A stretch of DNA of 5,570 nucleotides from an uncultured Duncaniella sp. (GTDB taxonomy: Bacteria; Bacteroidota; Bacteroidia; Bacteroidales; Muribaculaceae). A program made the position numbers and the translations under genes. Numbering within the stretch: the first letter of the stretch is position 1; every line of letters begins with the position of its first letter. Below the pieces are notes generated by a model. It ran no database searches, was not told the origin of the DNA, and worked only from the letters and a program-made list of their open reading frames with translations. The stretch covers positions 1 to 5,570 of the forward strand of contig NZ_CAJTQC010000044.1 of NCBI RefSeq assembly GCF_910578445.1, given 5' to 3'. Positions 1 to 5,570 of the stretch are shown here, in pieces.

Positions 1-1
1 C

Positions 2-427
2 ACCATGCGCTACCGAAGTGGCAGGATGCAGAGCGGATTGGAGAAACGCCAACAGAACCTACAGGCGAAACTCGCCAACCTGCGCATGAGCATCAACAGC
101 CGCAAGGATGATACGGTCGATTTCCACTCCATGGGAATAGACCATATTTTCGTGGACGAGTGCCACATGTTCAAGAACTTAATGTTTCAGACACGCCACA
201 CGAGGGTTGCAGGCATCGGAAACACGAAAGGCTCACAAAGGGCAGCGAACCTGCTTTTCGCAATTCGTGACATACAGAAGCGGACAGGGCACGATTTGGG
301 TGCGACATTCCTGTCGGGTACTGTCGTAGTCAATGCCCTTACAGAGCTTTATGTGATGTTCAAGTATCTGCGTCCTGATGAACTGAAACGGCAGAGGATA
401 AGCTGTTTTGATGTGAGATATTTATAA
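2..427 (+). CDS. SNF2-type helicase fragment of a Bacteroides conjugative element, open at left edge and truncated at its 3' end
   Basis: This is a piece of the very large (typically well over 1,500 residues) DNA methylase/SNF2-like helicase carried by Bacteroidales conjugative elements. The frame is open to the left edge, so the Met codon at 5 is probably internal. Visible parts are a charged, probably helical stretch (residues 10-35 from that Met), then MGIDHIFVDECHMFKNL with the DExH box (Walker B, motif II), then FLSGTVVVNALTELYVMFKYLRP, where LSGT is motif III. The Walker A part and the second RecA-like domain are absent. Family members continue after ISCFD with a sequence of the type AWAA. 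Here only VRYL follows before a TAA stop, and the DNA becomes AT-rich. I infer that the gene was cut near base 412 and that this remnant is not a working helicase. The family assignment is from motif memory and is fairly sure. Confidence 0.8.
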   Translation, partial: TMRYRSGRMQSGLEKRQQNLQAKLANLRMSINSRKDDTVDFHSMGIDHIFVDECHMFKNLMFQTRHTRVAGIGNTKGSQRAANLLFAIRDIQKRTGHDLGATFLSGTVVVNALTELYVMFKYLRPDELKRQRISCFDVRYL

Positions 428-614
428 TGCTGATTACCAGCAATAAATCACAATTTAAGTGTACTAAAAATGTACTTATTGCGATAATTAGAGTAAATGG
501 AATAAAGGAATTTATGGATTTTTAAGGGGAGTTAGTTATTTTTAATTCGATTCTTTTTCGCTCTTTTGAAGATAATTCGAGAATATAGATGTCTTTAGAT
601 TGAGAAAAAAACAC
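428..614. other. AT-rich gene-free junction segment
   Basis: I see no credible gene here. The segment starts right after the broken helicase and marks the change from moderate to low G+C. It holds a small hairpin (TGCTG 428-432 with CAGCA 438-442) and a second pairing of GCAATAA (440-446) with TTATTGC (476-482). It also has TGTACT repeated at 460-465 and 471-476, exactly 11 bases apart, and AATTCGA repeated at 544-550 and 574-580. Such repeats near a junction could be recombinase-binding sites at an element end, but I cannot match them to a known attachment site. Confidence 0.4.
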
Positions 615-622
615 TAACTTTG
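594..622 (+). promoter_or_regulatory. Bacteroidetes-type promoter upstream of the hairpin RNA and cargo genes
   Basis: TAACTTTG at 615-622 fits the Bacteroidetes sigma-ABfr -7 consensus TAnnTTTG exactly, in an A-rich context typical of such promoters. The best -33 candidate is TTTA at 594-597. It differs from TTTG in one base and sits 17 bases upstream, slightly closer than the usual 19-21. The predicted transcription start is near 629. It would drive the structured leader and, by read-through, the genes at 880 and 1640. Confidence 0.5.
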
Positions 623-628
623 TAATTG

Positions 629-835
629 GATTGACAGCGGTCAGTCCGCTACATTTTGGAAAAATAAGAAGCGTTATGCTCAATCTTGTAACTTGAAAAC
701 GTAGGACACTTTCTGTAGAGCAAGGATTAGCATAGTGGTTCTCACGCATATGCGTGGGTCACTATCGTTACATCTGCTCTCATGGTTTCCTACGACCTTC
801 AAGTTAAGACGTGGCATAGTTGGCTCACGTTTTTT
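629..835 (+). ncRNA. candidate structured RNA: long imperfect hairpin ending near a T6 run
   Basis: Downstream of the promoter-like box lies a small hairpin (AGCGG 636-640 with CCGCT 646-650), then one very long imperfect palindrome. The paired arms, from outside in, are: TATGC 675-679 with GCATA 814-818; TAACTTGAA 689-697 with TTCAAGTTA 798-806; CGTAGGA 700-706 with TCCTACG 788-794; AGAGC 717-721 with GCTCT 776-780; GAT 725-727 with ATC 772-774; 728-731 with 767-770; ATAGTG 732-737 with CACTAT 760-765; and the perfect palindrome CACGCAT/ATGCGTG at 743-756. Internal loops separate the helices. T6 at 830-835 follows the outer stem by a few bases, so this could be a free small RNA, or an attenuator in the leader of the gene at 880. 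The pairing is seen directly; transcription is inferred. No reverse transcriptase is nearby, so a retron is not supported. The palindrome could also act as DNA, for example as a recombination or replication site. Confidence 0.4.
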
Positions 836-879
836 GTTTAATATACGGGAAAGGGCCATTCTCGACTTAATCATTTGGT

Positions 880-1596
880 ATGCCATATTTTATAAAAAAC
901 GGCGATTTAAATTACTCCGAATTTGTGGAGGCAATAAAGAAAATAAATTCTGCGACAAGTATCACAGGGATAGACTACACTGATATCCAAGTAGTAGGCG
1001 ATAAAGTTGTTGGCACTAGAGCGTCCACTAACAATCAGTTTAGTATTTCTCTAAAAAGACTTTACGAAGCATACTGCAACATACTTGTTTTTACAACAGC
1101 AGACCTTAAACCTTATGTGAATAGAGTTCAATCACCATCTCTTGCTATTCTTAGGGCTATTAATGCAATAAAGGAAGGAGATGATGTGCAGTCTGATTTG
1201 ATAGCTGGTCCTAATTGTGATGTCGTAATATCCAAAGAAAGCTTTGGAGAAAGTTATCCTTGGCTTAAAAAGTTTATGATTACATTTTTCATCGCAGGAT
1301 TAATAATGCTTCTCAGTCAACTATTTCCTGAAAGCAAAGTTGAAAATGGAAGATTAACTGATGCTGCCCATACAGAAGCTGTTATGGCTATTAAATCTCA
1401 AATAAGTAATCCATCAAGTTATGAAGGTGGAAGTTGGAATGACGCAGTATGGGATTCAAATTCTCAGACAAAACGCTATGTGCTAAAACACAATTTCACT
1501 TGTAAAAACAGTTTTGGTGAGCGTGTGCGTTACATGGCTTTTATTTATTTCGATGTAAATGGAAAACCTACTGACATTGAAATCTTGGAATATTGA
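880..1596 (+). CDS. unrecognised single-pass membrane protein, 238 aa
   Basis: I do not recognise a named family. Residues 1-95 look like a compact soluble domain (SITGIDYTDIQVVGDKVVG, then LKRLYEAY, then LKPYVNRVQSPSLAILRAI). A linker follows, and then one membrane segment at about 131-148 (FMITFFIAGLIMLLSQLF) preceded by WLKK, which suggests a cytoplasmic N-terminus. The C-terminal part (about 162-238) has the pattern AVMAIKSQISNPSSYEGGSW ... KNSFGERVR ... DVNGKPTDIEIL. It resembles a small beta-rich domain that I recall from other Bacteroidetes exported proteins; the resemblance is from memory. The start at 880 is the first ATG before the conserved-looking domain. No Shine-Dalgarno is seen, as usual in Bacteroidetes. 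The gene lies about 45 bases after the T6 run of the long hairpin and 43 bases before the lipoprotein gene, so the two genes are probably one unit. Its low G+C sets it apart from the mobilization genes and suggests acquired cargo. Confidence 0.75.
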   Translation: MPYFIKNGDLNYSEFVEAIKKINSATSITGIDYTDIQVVGDKVVGTRASTNNQFSISLKRLYEAYCNILVFTTADLKPYVNRVQSPSLAILRAINAIKEGDDVQSDLIAGPNCDVVISKESFGESYPWLKKFMITFFIAGLIMLLSQLFPESKVENGRLTDAAHTEAVMAIKSQISNPSSYEGGSWNDAVWDSNSQTKRYVLKHNFTCKNSFGERVRYMAFIYFDVNGKPTDIEILEY

Positions 1597-1639
1597 AAGA
1601 AAAATTATATCATCTGTTAAATCAATTTATTAGGTTGAT

Positions 1640-2539
1640 ATGAGAGTGGCATTATCCATCAGCATTTTGATATTCATCATGAATATTGTATTTCCATCTT
1701 GTCAAAATAATACACAAGATGTGCCAATATTTAAAACAAAAATGGAGCTTACTGACTGGATTAAATCAACAGTAATCAAAAACATCAAAGATTCGATGTC
1801 GGCAAAATCCGTTGAAATTATTGAATGGACTTATATCGCAACAGCCAACGTAGACAGCATTAAGGATATCTATCTCCAAAAAGGATTACTTGACAATAAT
1901 GATAGAGACAAATACACCGAATTTATAATAAATGTCGATGAACACGAAAAATGGGCATATAAGGTATTGGGTGACGCTTACTTATTGGGCGGCTTTTTTC
2001 ATGAGCCTTGTGTAGTCTCAAATTTAAAAGAGATCCACATGGGAGGAGATAATGAGAAACATCCGATTTGTTTGCGTATAAACGAAATCTATATGGATAG
2101 TGTATTTATCATGGAGCCTTATGCAAACTATTGGCAATTAAATAACGATCGTCCTGTTTCACTTAGAACATATTTTGGTTTATGGCGTTCATTTGTCGGT
2201 TGGCTACCTCAAGGAAACTCTTATATTGCAGCCTGCAAATTCAAATGTAACGGTAGCGCCAAGATTGATGGCGGTCGGTCTATTTTTTTCATAAATGGGA
2301 ATGGGGTGGTTATCTACATGATTCCAATGCTTGATTTTGCTCAAATAATGCGCATTATCAATAAGGATTATTGGTGGGAGATAATAGAATCTTTCACTCC
2401 TGAATATAGTAAAAAATATATGGATTCACTTTTGCCGATACATGGAGGCTTTGTAGACAAATTTGGCACAGAATATAATAGAAATGGCAAAGAAATTAGA
2501 TATAGCAAGGAATTTGGCGAGTGGTCTATTTCACATTAA
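1640..2539 (+). CDS. probable lipoprotein of unknown function, 299 aa
   Basis: The N-terminus is a short hydrophobic signal (ALSISILIFIMNIVF) followed by PSC-QNN with Cys21. This fits a signal-peptidase-II lipoprotein, although Phe and Pro at -3 and -2 are not the classical lipobox residues. The mature protein has no domain I can name. It is rich in aromatic residues (WTYIATANVD, YANYWQLNNDRP, FGLWRSFVGWLPQ, YWWEIIESF) and has Cys residues at positions such as C124, C144, C199 and C203. After removal of the signal there are no further clear membrane segments. The gene is very AT-rich (15 G+C in the 60 bases 1681-1740). It follows the membrane-protein gene by 43 bases in the same direction with no clear terminator between them, so a shared transcript and a joint envelope role are plausible inferences. 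It runs convergently into the relaxase gene, separated by a hairpin. Confidence 0.75.
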   Translation: MRVALSISILIFIMNIVFPSCQNNTQDVPIFKTKMELTDWIKSTVIKNIKDSMSAKSVEIIEWTYIATANVDSIKDIYLQKGLLDNNDRDKYTEFIINVDEHEKWAYKVLGDAYLLGGFFHEPCVVSNLKEIHMGGDNEKHPICLRINEIYMDSVFIMEPYANYWQLNNDRPVSLRTYFGLWRSFVGWLPQGNSYIAACKFKCNGSAKIDGGRSIFFINGNGVVIYMIPMLDFAQIMRIINKDYWWEIIESFTPEYSKKYMDSLLPIHGGFVDKFGTEYNRNGKEIRYSKEFGEWSISH

Positions 2540-2576
2540 GAAGACATTTAAACTGAATAAAACATATTATCTTCAA

Positions 2577-2618
2577 AAACTAAGTTCCTGAAATTCAATA
2601 TATCCAGGAACTTAGTTT
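2577..2618 (-). terminator. perfect 14-bp hairpin terminator between convergent genes
   Basis: AAACTAAGTTCCTG (2577-2590) is the exact reverse complement of 2605-2618, with a 14-base loop. On the - strand the stem ends in a run of five T (from 2579 down to 2575), starting four bases beyond the relaxase stop codon, so it is well formed to end mob transcription. On the + strand only three T follow, so it would be a weaker terminator for the lipoprotein gene. Confidence 0.7.
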
Positions 2619-2622
2619 GCAA

Positions 2623-3951
2623 TCAGATTTTATGCTTGCGTAATTGTCTTGGTTCTTTTGGTCTGAAGCCGAGTTTTTCAAGGAGTTTGCGAGCCATATC
2701 ACGGAACCACTGAAAGACACTCACGCCGTCAATATTCAAGATGAAACGGTGTTCGTTTTCGGGGTCTCTTTCCAATTTGGCAACTGACCCTTCCGTGCGA
2801 AAGGTCTGATTGTGTTCCGACGATAAAAGGGCTCCGGCAAAACCTACCTTTTCTCGGGCAAGTATGCGCTGCGTGAAGCGGTCGGGAAATCCGATGTGGG
2901 TGCAATACCGTCCCCAATTCAACAAATCTTCAAGGTCGGGGAAATACCGGGCAATATCAGCCTTGTATTTCTTAAAATCTCCGTCCGCCTCGCTGTTGAG
3001 TTTCTGCATTTGAAGCCGTGCTACATCATCAAATAGTTTTGACGATGTTGCCGCAAGCGATTTGTTTTCGGCGGTAAGAGAAGAATTAACCTCGGTCAAC
3101 CGGGAGTTTTCGGAATAAAGCTTGTTGTTCTGCTGCCGTATCTCCTCGTTTACCTGCGTGAGCATTTTCTTCCGGGTGTCGAGGGCGGTTGTCCGGCCCT
3201 CAAGGTTCTCCACCTTGCTCTCCAAAGATTTTTTCTCTTTGTCGAGCTTTCTTTTCTCAATGGAGAGATTGCCGATGTCTTCTTCAAGACCTTTCTTCTT
3301 CACCATGCAGTCGCGGTAATATTCGTGCTGCCCGATGTGGCGCGCCTCTGAACCACGGATGCCACGTTCCAGACCGTATTTCGCCATAGCCTCGGCATAG
3401 ATGTCCTGATAGCGGCTCATCTTACCGCGCTCCATTATGTCGTCGGCGCAGAGCCTCGGACGGTTGGCGGCTTTAGTGCGGTAACGCTTCTTTGCGGTCG
3501 CCTCCCTTGCTTTTTTCTTTCTCTCGGCGGTCACTATCGGAACGACGGCTATGTGAAGATGCGGAGTGCGCTCGTCCATGTGCAGTGCGGCTCCGACAAC
3601 ATTGTCGCCGCCGAATGTGTCGCGCGCCCACTTTATGTTGTCGTCAATCCACTCGTCGAGTTTGCCGCTGTCGATGATTTTCTGCATACCCTCGTTGTCG
3701 GAGGTCATAACCAGGTTGAGGCACCGAACCTGCCTGTCGGAGATTTTGCGGGTAATCCCGGCATTGGCTATGCGGTGTTCGACAGCCGCCGCAAGCCCGG
3801 TTATCCCGTCGGAATATTCGACCAGATTGTAGCGATTGAGATGCGTCCTCGCCGGGTCAGCGTTTTCGGGTTGGGCGGTGCGCTCGATATGCTTGGCTAT
3901 CGAGTTCAGCGACGAGTTCGCCTTGATGATGTGTAACACTGCGTAGCTCAT
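2623..3951 (-). CDS. mob: MobV-family relaxase (Pre/Mob plasmid recombination enzyme), 442 aa
   Basis: This relaxase nicks one strand at oriT, stays bound to the 5' end and guides the strand through a helper element's transfer channel. The N-terminus MSYAVLHIIK is typical of the family. KHIERT has His21, matching His22 of pMV158 MobM, the reported nucleophile that links to DNA. HLNRYNL (residues 37-43) follows. The metal-binding signature HMDERTPHLH (124-133) is the three-His type found in MobV proteins. Residues about 215-318 are a long heptad-rich coiled coil, and a C-terminal domain (about 325-442) ends in a basic tail. The length fits Bacteroides mobilization proteins of the NBU/Tn4555 kind. 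The start at 3951 gives the family N-terminus. It lies downstream of the DUF3987 gene, with a 375-base repeat-rich gap that likely holds oriT and its own promoter. Transcription probably ends at the hairpin at 2577-2618. The gene looks intact. Confidence 0.93.
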   Translation of the reverse strand: MSYAVLHIIKANSSLNSIAKHIERTAQPENADPARTHLNRYNLVEYSDGITGLAAAVEHRIANAGITRKISDRQVRCLNLVMTSDNEGMQKIIDSGKLDEWIDDNIKWARDTFGGDNVVGAALHMDERTPHLHIAVVPIVTAERKKKAREATAKKRYRTKAANRPRLCADDIMERGKMSRYQDIYAEAMAKYGLERGIRGSEARHIGQHEYYRDCMVKKKGLEEDIGNLSIEKRKLDKEKKSLESKVENLEGRTTALDTRKKMLTQVNEEIRQQNNKLYSENSRLTEVNSSLTAENKSLAATSSKLFDDVARLQMQKLNSEADGDFKKYKADIARYFPDLEDLLNWGRYCTHIGFPDRFTQRILAREKVGFAGALLSSEHNQTFRTEGSVAKLERDPENEHRFILNIDGVSVFQWFRDMARKLLEKLGFRPKEPRQLRKHKI

Positions 3952-4018
3952 AGGCGGACGAGTTTAAGTTGCGGAGCAATCGGAGTGTACGGCTTCATGT
4001 TAAGCCGTTGCGGGGTTT

Positions 4019-4040
4019 CCAAAGGGATGTCACCCTTTGG
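4019..4040. repeat. perfect 8-bp inverted repeat in the mob leader
   Basis: CCAAAGGG (4019-4026) pairs exactly with CCCTTTGG (4033-4040) around a 6-base loop, 68 bases before the relaxase start. It may form a hairpin in the mob leader RNA or serve as a protein-binding site at oriT. No T run follows on the - strand, so it is not an obvious terminator. Confidence 0.6.
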
Positions 4041-4074
4041 CATATTGGGGATATTTTTAGCGTATCGGAACGAT

Positions 4075-4119
4075 ATGCGGCTCGAAAAATTCCCTAATAT
4101 GCTAAGGAATTTTCCGCAT
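4075..4119. repeat. 45-base nested inverted repeat
   Basis: ATGCGG (4075-4080) pairs with CCGCAT (4114-4119). Inside it AAAATTCC (4086-4093) pairs with GGAATTTT (4106-4113), and TA/TA at 4095-4096 and 4103-4104 adds two more pairs past one mismatch. Only a five-base bulge (4081-4085) interrupts the left arm. This is the strongest cruciform near the relaxase start and could be part of oriT or a recombination or replication site. Confidence 0.6.
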
Positions 4120-4186
4120 GGCTGTAATTTCCGTGCGCGGCAGCACGGATGGAACTGCTCCCCGGATGAGGGTCGCAGAGCGGTAA

Positions 4187-4212
4187 ACCACTGTAATGAG
4201 TATAGTGGTACA
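4187..4212. other. oriT: putative oriT core with nic-like sequence
   Basis: ACCACTGTA (4187-4195) and TATAGTGGT (4201-4209) form a 9-base inverted repeat with one G-T pair around the loop ATGAG. The right arm reads GAGTATAGTGGTAC. From memory the pMV158-type MobV nick region is AGTATAGTG-TG/TTA, so nine bases (AGTATAGTG, 4199-4207) agree. The likely nick would be just after AGTGG or AGTGGT. Because the repeat is palindromic, the - strand also carries AGTGGTTTA, so the nicked strand is not settled. The position upstream of a MobV relaxase supports the call. Confidence 0.5.
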
Positions 4213-4240
4213 CCGAGAAAAAACTCTGTTGTCATCATTT

Positions 4241-4248
4241 CAAATTTA
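4241..4248 (-). promoter_or_regulatory. promoter-like -7 box for mob
   Basis: Read on the - strand, this is TAAATTTG, an exact match to the Bacteroidetes -7 consensus TAnnTTTG. Transcription would start near 4234 and run through the oriT-like hairpins into mob, giving a leader of about 280 bases. No good TTTG -33 box is present at the expected distance (about 4268-4272). That position lies inside the left arm of the large inverted repeat, so an activator or repressor bound there could set promoter activity. Confidence 0.4.
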
Positions 4249-4257
4249 GGGATAACC

Positions 4258-4321
4258 CCCCGTGCATTCCTTGCACTCTTGCACGGTCGGGAGTGTGCAA
4301 AAGTGCAAGGTGTGCATGGGG
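4258..4321. repeat. 27-bp imperfect inverted repeat built from TTGCAC units
   Basis: The arms 4258-4284 and 4295-4321 match at 23 of 27 positions around a 10-base spacer. Each arm contains regularly spaced copies of one hexamer. The left arm has GTGCAT 4262, TTGCAC 4271 and TTGCAC 4279; the right arm has GTGCAA 4295, GTGCAA 4303 and GTGCAT 4312. The repeat begins six bases beyond the DUF3987 stop and overlaps the -33 zone of the mob promoter-like box. No T run follows, so it is a poor intrinsic terminator. It looks more like a multi-site operator or an iteron-like site for a mobilization protein. Confidence 0.65.
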
Positions 4322-4326
4322 TAAAT

Positions 4327-5570
4327 TCAAAGTTTGGAATACGAGCCGTAGGCATCACGGGTGAAGAAAACGCCCCGCCTGTCGCGAAGGAATTTCTTGA
4401 ACGTGCGTTCCGCCATCCCGCATTTCCCGGCTATGGCAACTCCCTCGGCGGTGGTGAACGTGCCGGGCAGTTCCGACATCACGGCAAGCTGCACATCGGT
4501 CAGCGCGTCCTCGCCGATGATGCCCTGCACCCTTGTCGCCGTTACCCGGAAATACTCCGTCAGACGGATAGCCCTCTCGACGGTCGCCGCCTCTATCGCC
4601 TTCTTCTTTTTTGCCCCGCACGCCCAGTCGGAGAGGGCGAGCAGAAGGCAGAACCGCACGGCATAGATTTCAAGTTTGCTCGCAATCGCCGTGAGCGTGT
4701 CGCTCCCCTCGGCATTGCACCGCTCTGTCGATTCATTCTGCCATGAGTAGAGGCGTTGGAGTGCGTCCGGCGAGAACGGCACATCTTCGGGCAGTATGTC
4801 GCCGCCGCTGTCAGTCGCAGGAACAATCCCGGTCAGTCTGCCGACAACCTCACGCCACGCCGAAAGGATGTCGAATGAGGGCGATTTTCTCTCGCTGTTC
4901 CATTTCGCCTTTGTCTGGTCGTCCGGCACCACATAGAGAAAACGCTCGGTGAAACCGTTTGAGTTGCGGTTCCCTGCGGCAAGCTCACTCAGCACTTTGG
5001 GCTGGATTGTGCCGATGACGCAGAGGAACGGATTGCGGATGAACACACCGCTCTGGCTGCTCTTGCGGTCGGACATGGCTACCTTGTGGTTGAATACCGA
5101 CATCCAGAACTCCGATTCGGAGCCGTTGTTGTAGCGGTTGAAATTCTTGAACCACCCGGCAAGCTCGTCGGCATAGAGGCACAGCCCCCTCGGATTTTCC
5201 GAAAGGATACGGTGTACCGCCTCCGGCGTGACATCCTGCATTGTGAAGCGGATGCGCCTCGGTTCGGTCGGGTTCGTTTCATAGCCGTTTGCGGCTCTCT
5301 CTTTCGGCGGCAGCTCCATCGCCGCGAGATAGCGTTTCATAGCCTCGGAGAAGATTGCCGACTGCTCCGCGTCGAAATCTATGAGCGGCTGCATGGCGAA
5401 ACTCAGCGGATGGCTCTTGTTGGCTCCCGGACGACCTACGAGGGCTACGAAAAGAATACAGTATTCCTGCCAGCCTGCCATGTGTTCGGCGTTGTGTGTG
5501 TTTCCGACAGCGGCGGCAACCGCCGTCAGCATCGACATGGCGAGATAGTCTTTCGGAAATCCGAGGGTGC
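4327..5570 (-). CDS. DUF3987-family P-loop ATPase of a mobilizable element, C-terminal part (N-terminus outside window)
   Basis: This belongs to the DUF3987 group of primase/helicase-like ATPases that accompany Mob relaxases in Bacteroidales mobilizable elements; the likely role is in element DNA replication or processing. The frame is open through the right edge: residues TLGFPKDYLA precede the Met at 5538, so that Met is internal and the true start lies beyond the window. Numbered from that Met, GRPGANKS (35-42) is Walker A, LCLYADELAGWF (119-130) is the Walker B region with D124-E125, GTIQP (176-180) is a sensor-like polar segment, and R199 in GFTERFLYV is a possible arginine finger. Residues about 345-400 look like a winged-helix DNA-binding tail (TTAEGVAIAGKCGMAERTFKK). 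The gene ends at a TGA at 4327 and is followed by the repeat-rich oriT block and mob on the same strand. The G+C is higher than in the cargo genes. The visible part looks intact. Confidence 0.88.
   Translation of the reverse strand, partial: TLGFPKDYLAMSMLTAVAAAVGNTHNAEHMAGWQEYCILFVALVGRPGANKSHPLSFAMQPLIDFDAEQSAIFSEAMKRYLAAMELPPKERAANGYETNPTEPRRIRFTMQDVTPEAVHRILSENPRGLCLYADELAGWFKNFNRYNNGSESEFWMSVFNHKVAMSDRKSSQSGVFIRNPFLCVIGTIQPKVLSELAAGNRNSNGFTERFLYVVPDDQTKAKWNSERKSPSFDILSAWREVVGRLTGIVPATDSGGDILPEDVPFSPDALQRLYSWQNESTERCNAEGSDTLTAIASKLEIYAVRFCLLLALSDWACGAKKKKAIEAATVERAIRLTEYFRVTATRVQGIIGEDALTDVQLAVMSELPGTFTTAEGVAIAGKCGMAERTFKKFLRDRRGVFFTRDAYGSYSKL

Larger units (their letters stand above)
3952..4326. 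other. non-coding block rich in inverted repeats, probable oriT region
   Basis: This 375-base gap between the DUF3987 gene and mob holds no credible gene but at least seven inverted repeats; the larger ones are listed separately. Smaller ones are ACGGCTT 3989-3995 with AAGCCGT 4002-4008, GCGTATCG 4060-4067 with CGATATGC 4071-4078 (one G-T pair, GAA loop), and TCCGTGC 4130-4136 with GCACGGA 4143-4149. In related elements oriT lies just upstream of the relaxase gene, and MobV origins are built from overlapping inverted repeats, so this is the expected place. The exact limits of oriT cannot be read from sequence alone. Confidence 0.65.

Noticed and set aside
732..739. ATAGTGGT shared by the long hairpin and the oriT-like repeat (4202-4209)
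   Set aside because: An eight-base match in a window of this size can arise by chance, and the surrounding symmetry is arranged differently in the two places.
689..806. Integron attC site
   Set aside because: Length and imperfect pairing fit, but the outer arms do not match the RYYYAAC / GTTRRRY boxes and no integron integrase or cassette array is seen.
671..835. Retron msr-msd RNA
   Set aside because: The long hairpin is reminiscent, but no reverse transcriptase is encoded nearby; the next gene has no YADD-type motif.
735..983. 82-codon frame starting in the long hairpin
   Set aside because: It overlaps the better gene at 880 in another frame and begins in the palindrome; the product has no plausible domain structure.
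4258..4321. Intrinsic terminator of the DUF3987 gene
   Set aside because: The stem is long, but on the - strand it is followed by G-rich sequence and not by a T run.
3948..4358. 136-codon open frame on the - strand in the gap between DUF3987 and mob
   Set aside because: It overlaps the ends of both real genes and spans all the inverted repeats; the protein is Pro/Cys/Arg-rich with no family resemblance.
3985..4746. 253-codon open frame on the + strand across the oriT block and the end of the DUF3987 gene
   Set aside because: Most of it is antisense to the well-supported DUF3987 gene, the rest runs through the inverted repeats, and its protein has no recognisable domain. GC-rich genes commonly leave open antisense frames.

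Overview
The window looks like mobile DNA from a gut-type Bacteroidales (Bacteroides, Parabacteroides or a relative). The evidence is a fragment of the giant SNF2-type helicase of Bacteroides integrative conjugative elements, a MobV relaxase paired with a DUF3987 ATPase as in NBU/Tn4555-like mobilizable elements, -7 boxes of the Bacteroidetes form TAnnTTTG, and no Shine-Dalgarno sequences.

Layout from left to right. (1) Positions 2-427 hold a piece of the DExH helicase, open at the left edge. It leaves the family sequence right after the residues SCFD and stops four codons later, so it was cut by a recombination or insertion event near 412. (2) Positions 428-879 are an AT-rich gene-free stretch with a promoter-like box at 615-622. 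An unusually long imperfect palindrome follows (about 671-824, best paired at 689-806) and ends close to a T6 run, which looks like a free-standing structured RNA or a leader attenuator. (3) Positions 880-2539 hold two AT-rich + strand genes that I do not recognise: a one-membrane-pass protein with two conserved-looking soluble domains, then a probable lipoprotein. They are probably co-transcribed. (4) Positions 2577-2618 form a perfect 14-bp hairpin between convergent genes. (5) Positions 2623-5570 (- strand) are the GC-richer mobilization module. The DUF3987 ATPase enters from the right edge, then comes a 375-base non-coding block packed with inverted repeats that probably contains oriT and the mob promoter, then the MobV relaxase.

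Reading of the whole: a mobilizable element (relaxase, accessory ATPase, oriT) carries a low-GC two-gene cargo downstream of mob. It abuts, and may be inserted in, the helicase gene of a larger conjugative element that could supply the transfer channel. Base composition supports the split: a hand count gives 15/60 G+C in 1681-1740 of the cargo against 36/60 in 4561-4620 of the DUF3987 gene. No integrase, attachment site, tRNA, CRISPR array or known antibiotic-resistance gene is visible. The best candidates for something undescribed are the long hairpin RNA with its two cargo genes and the operator-like 27-bp inverted repeat upstream of mob.
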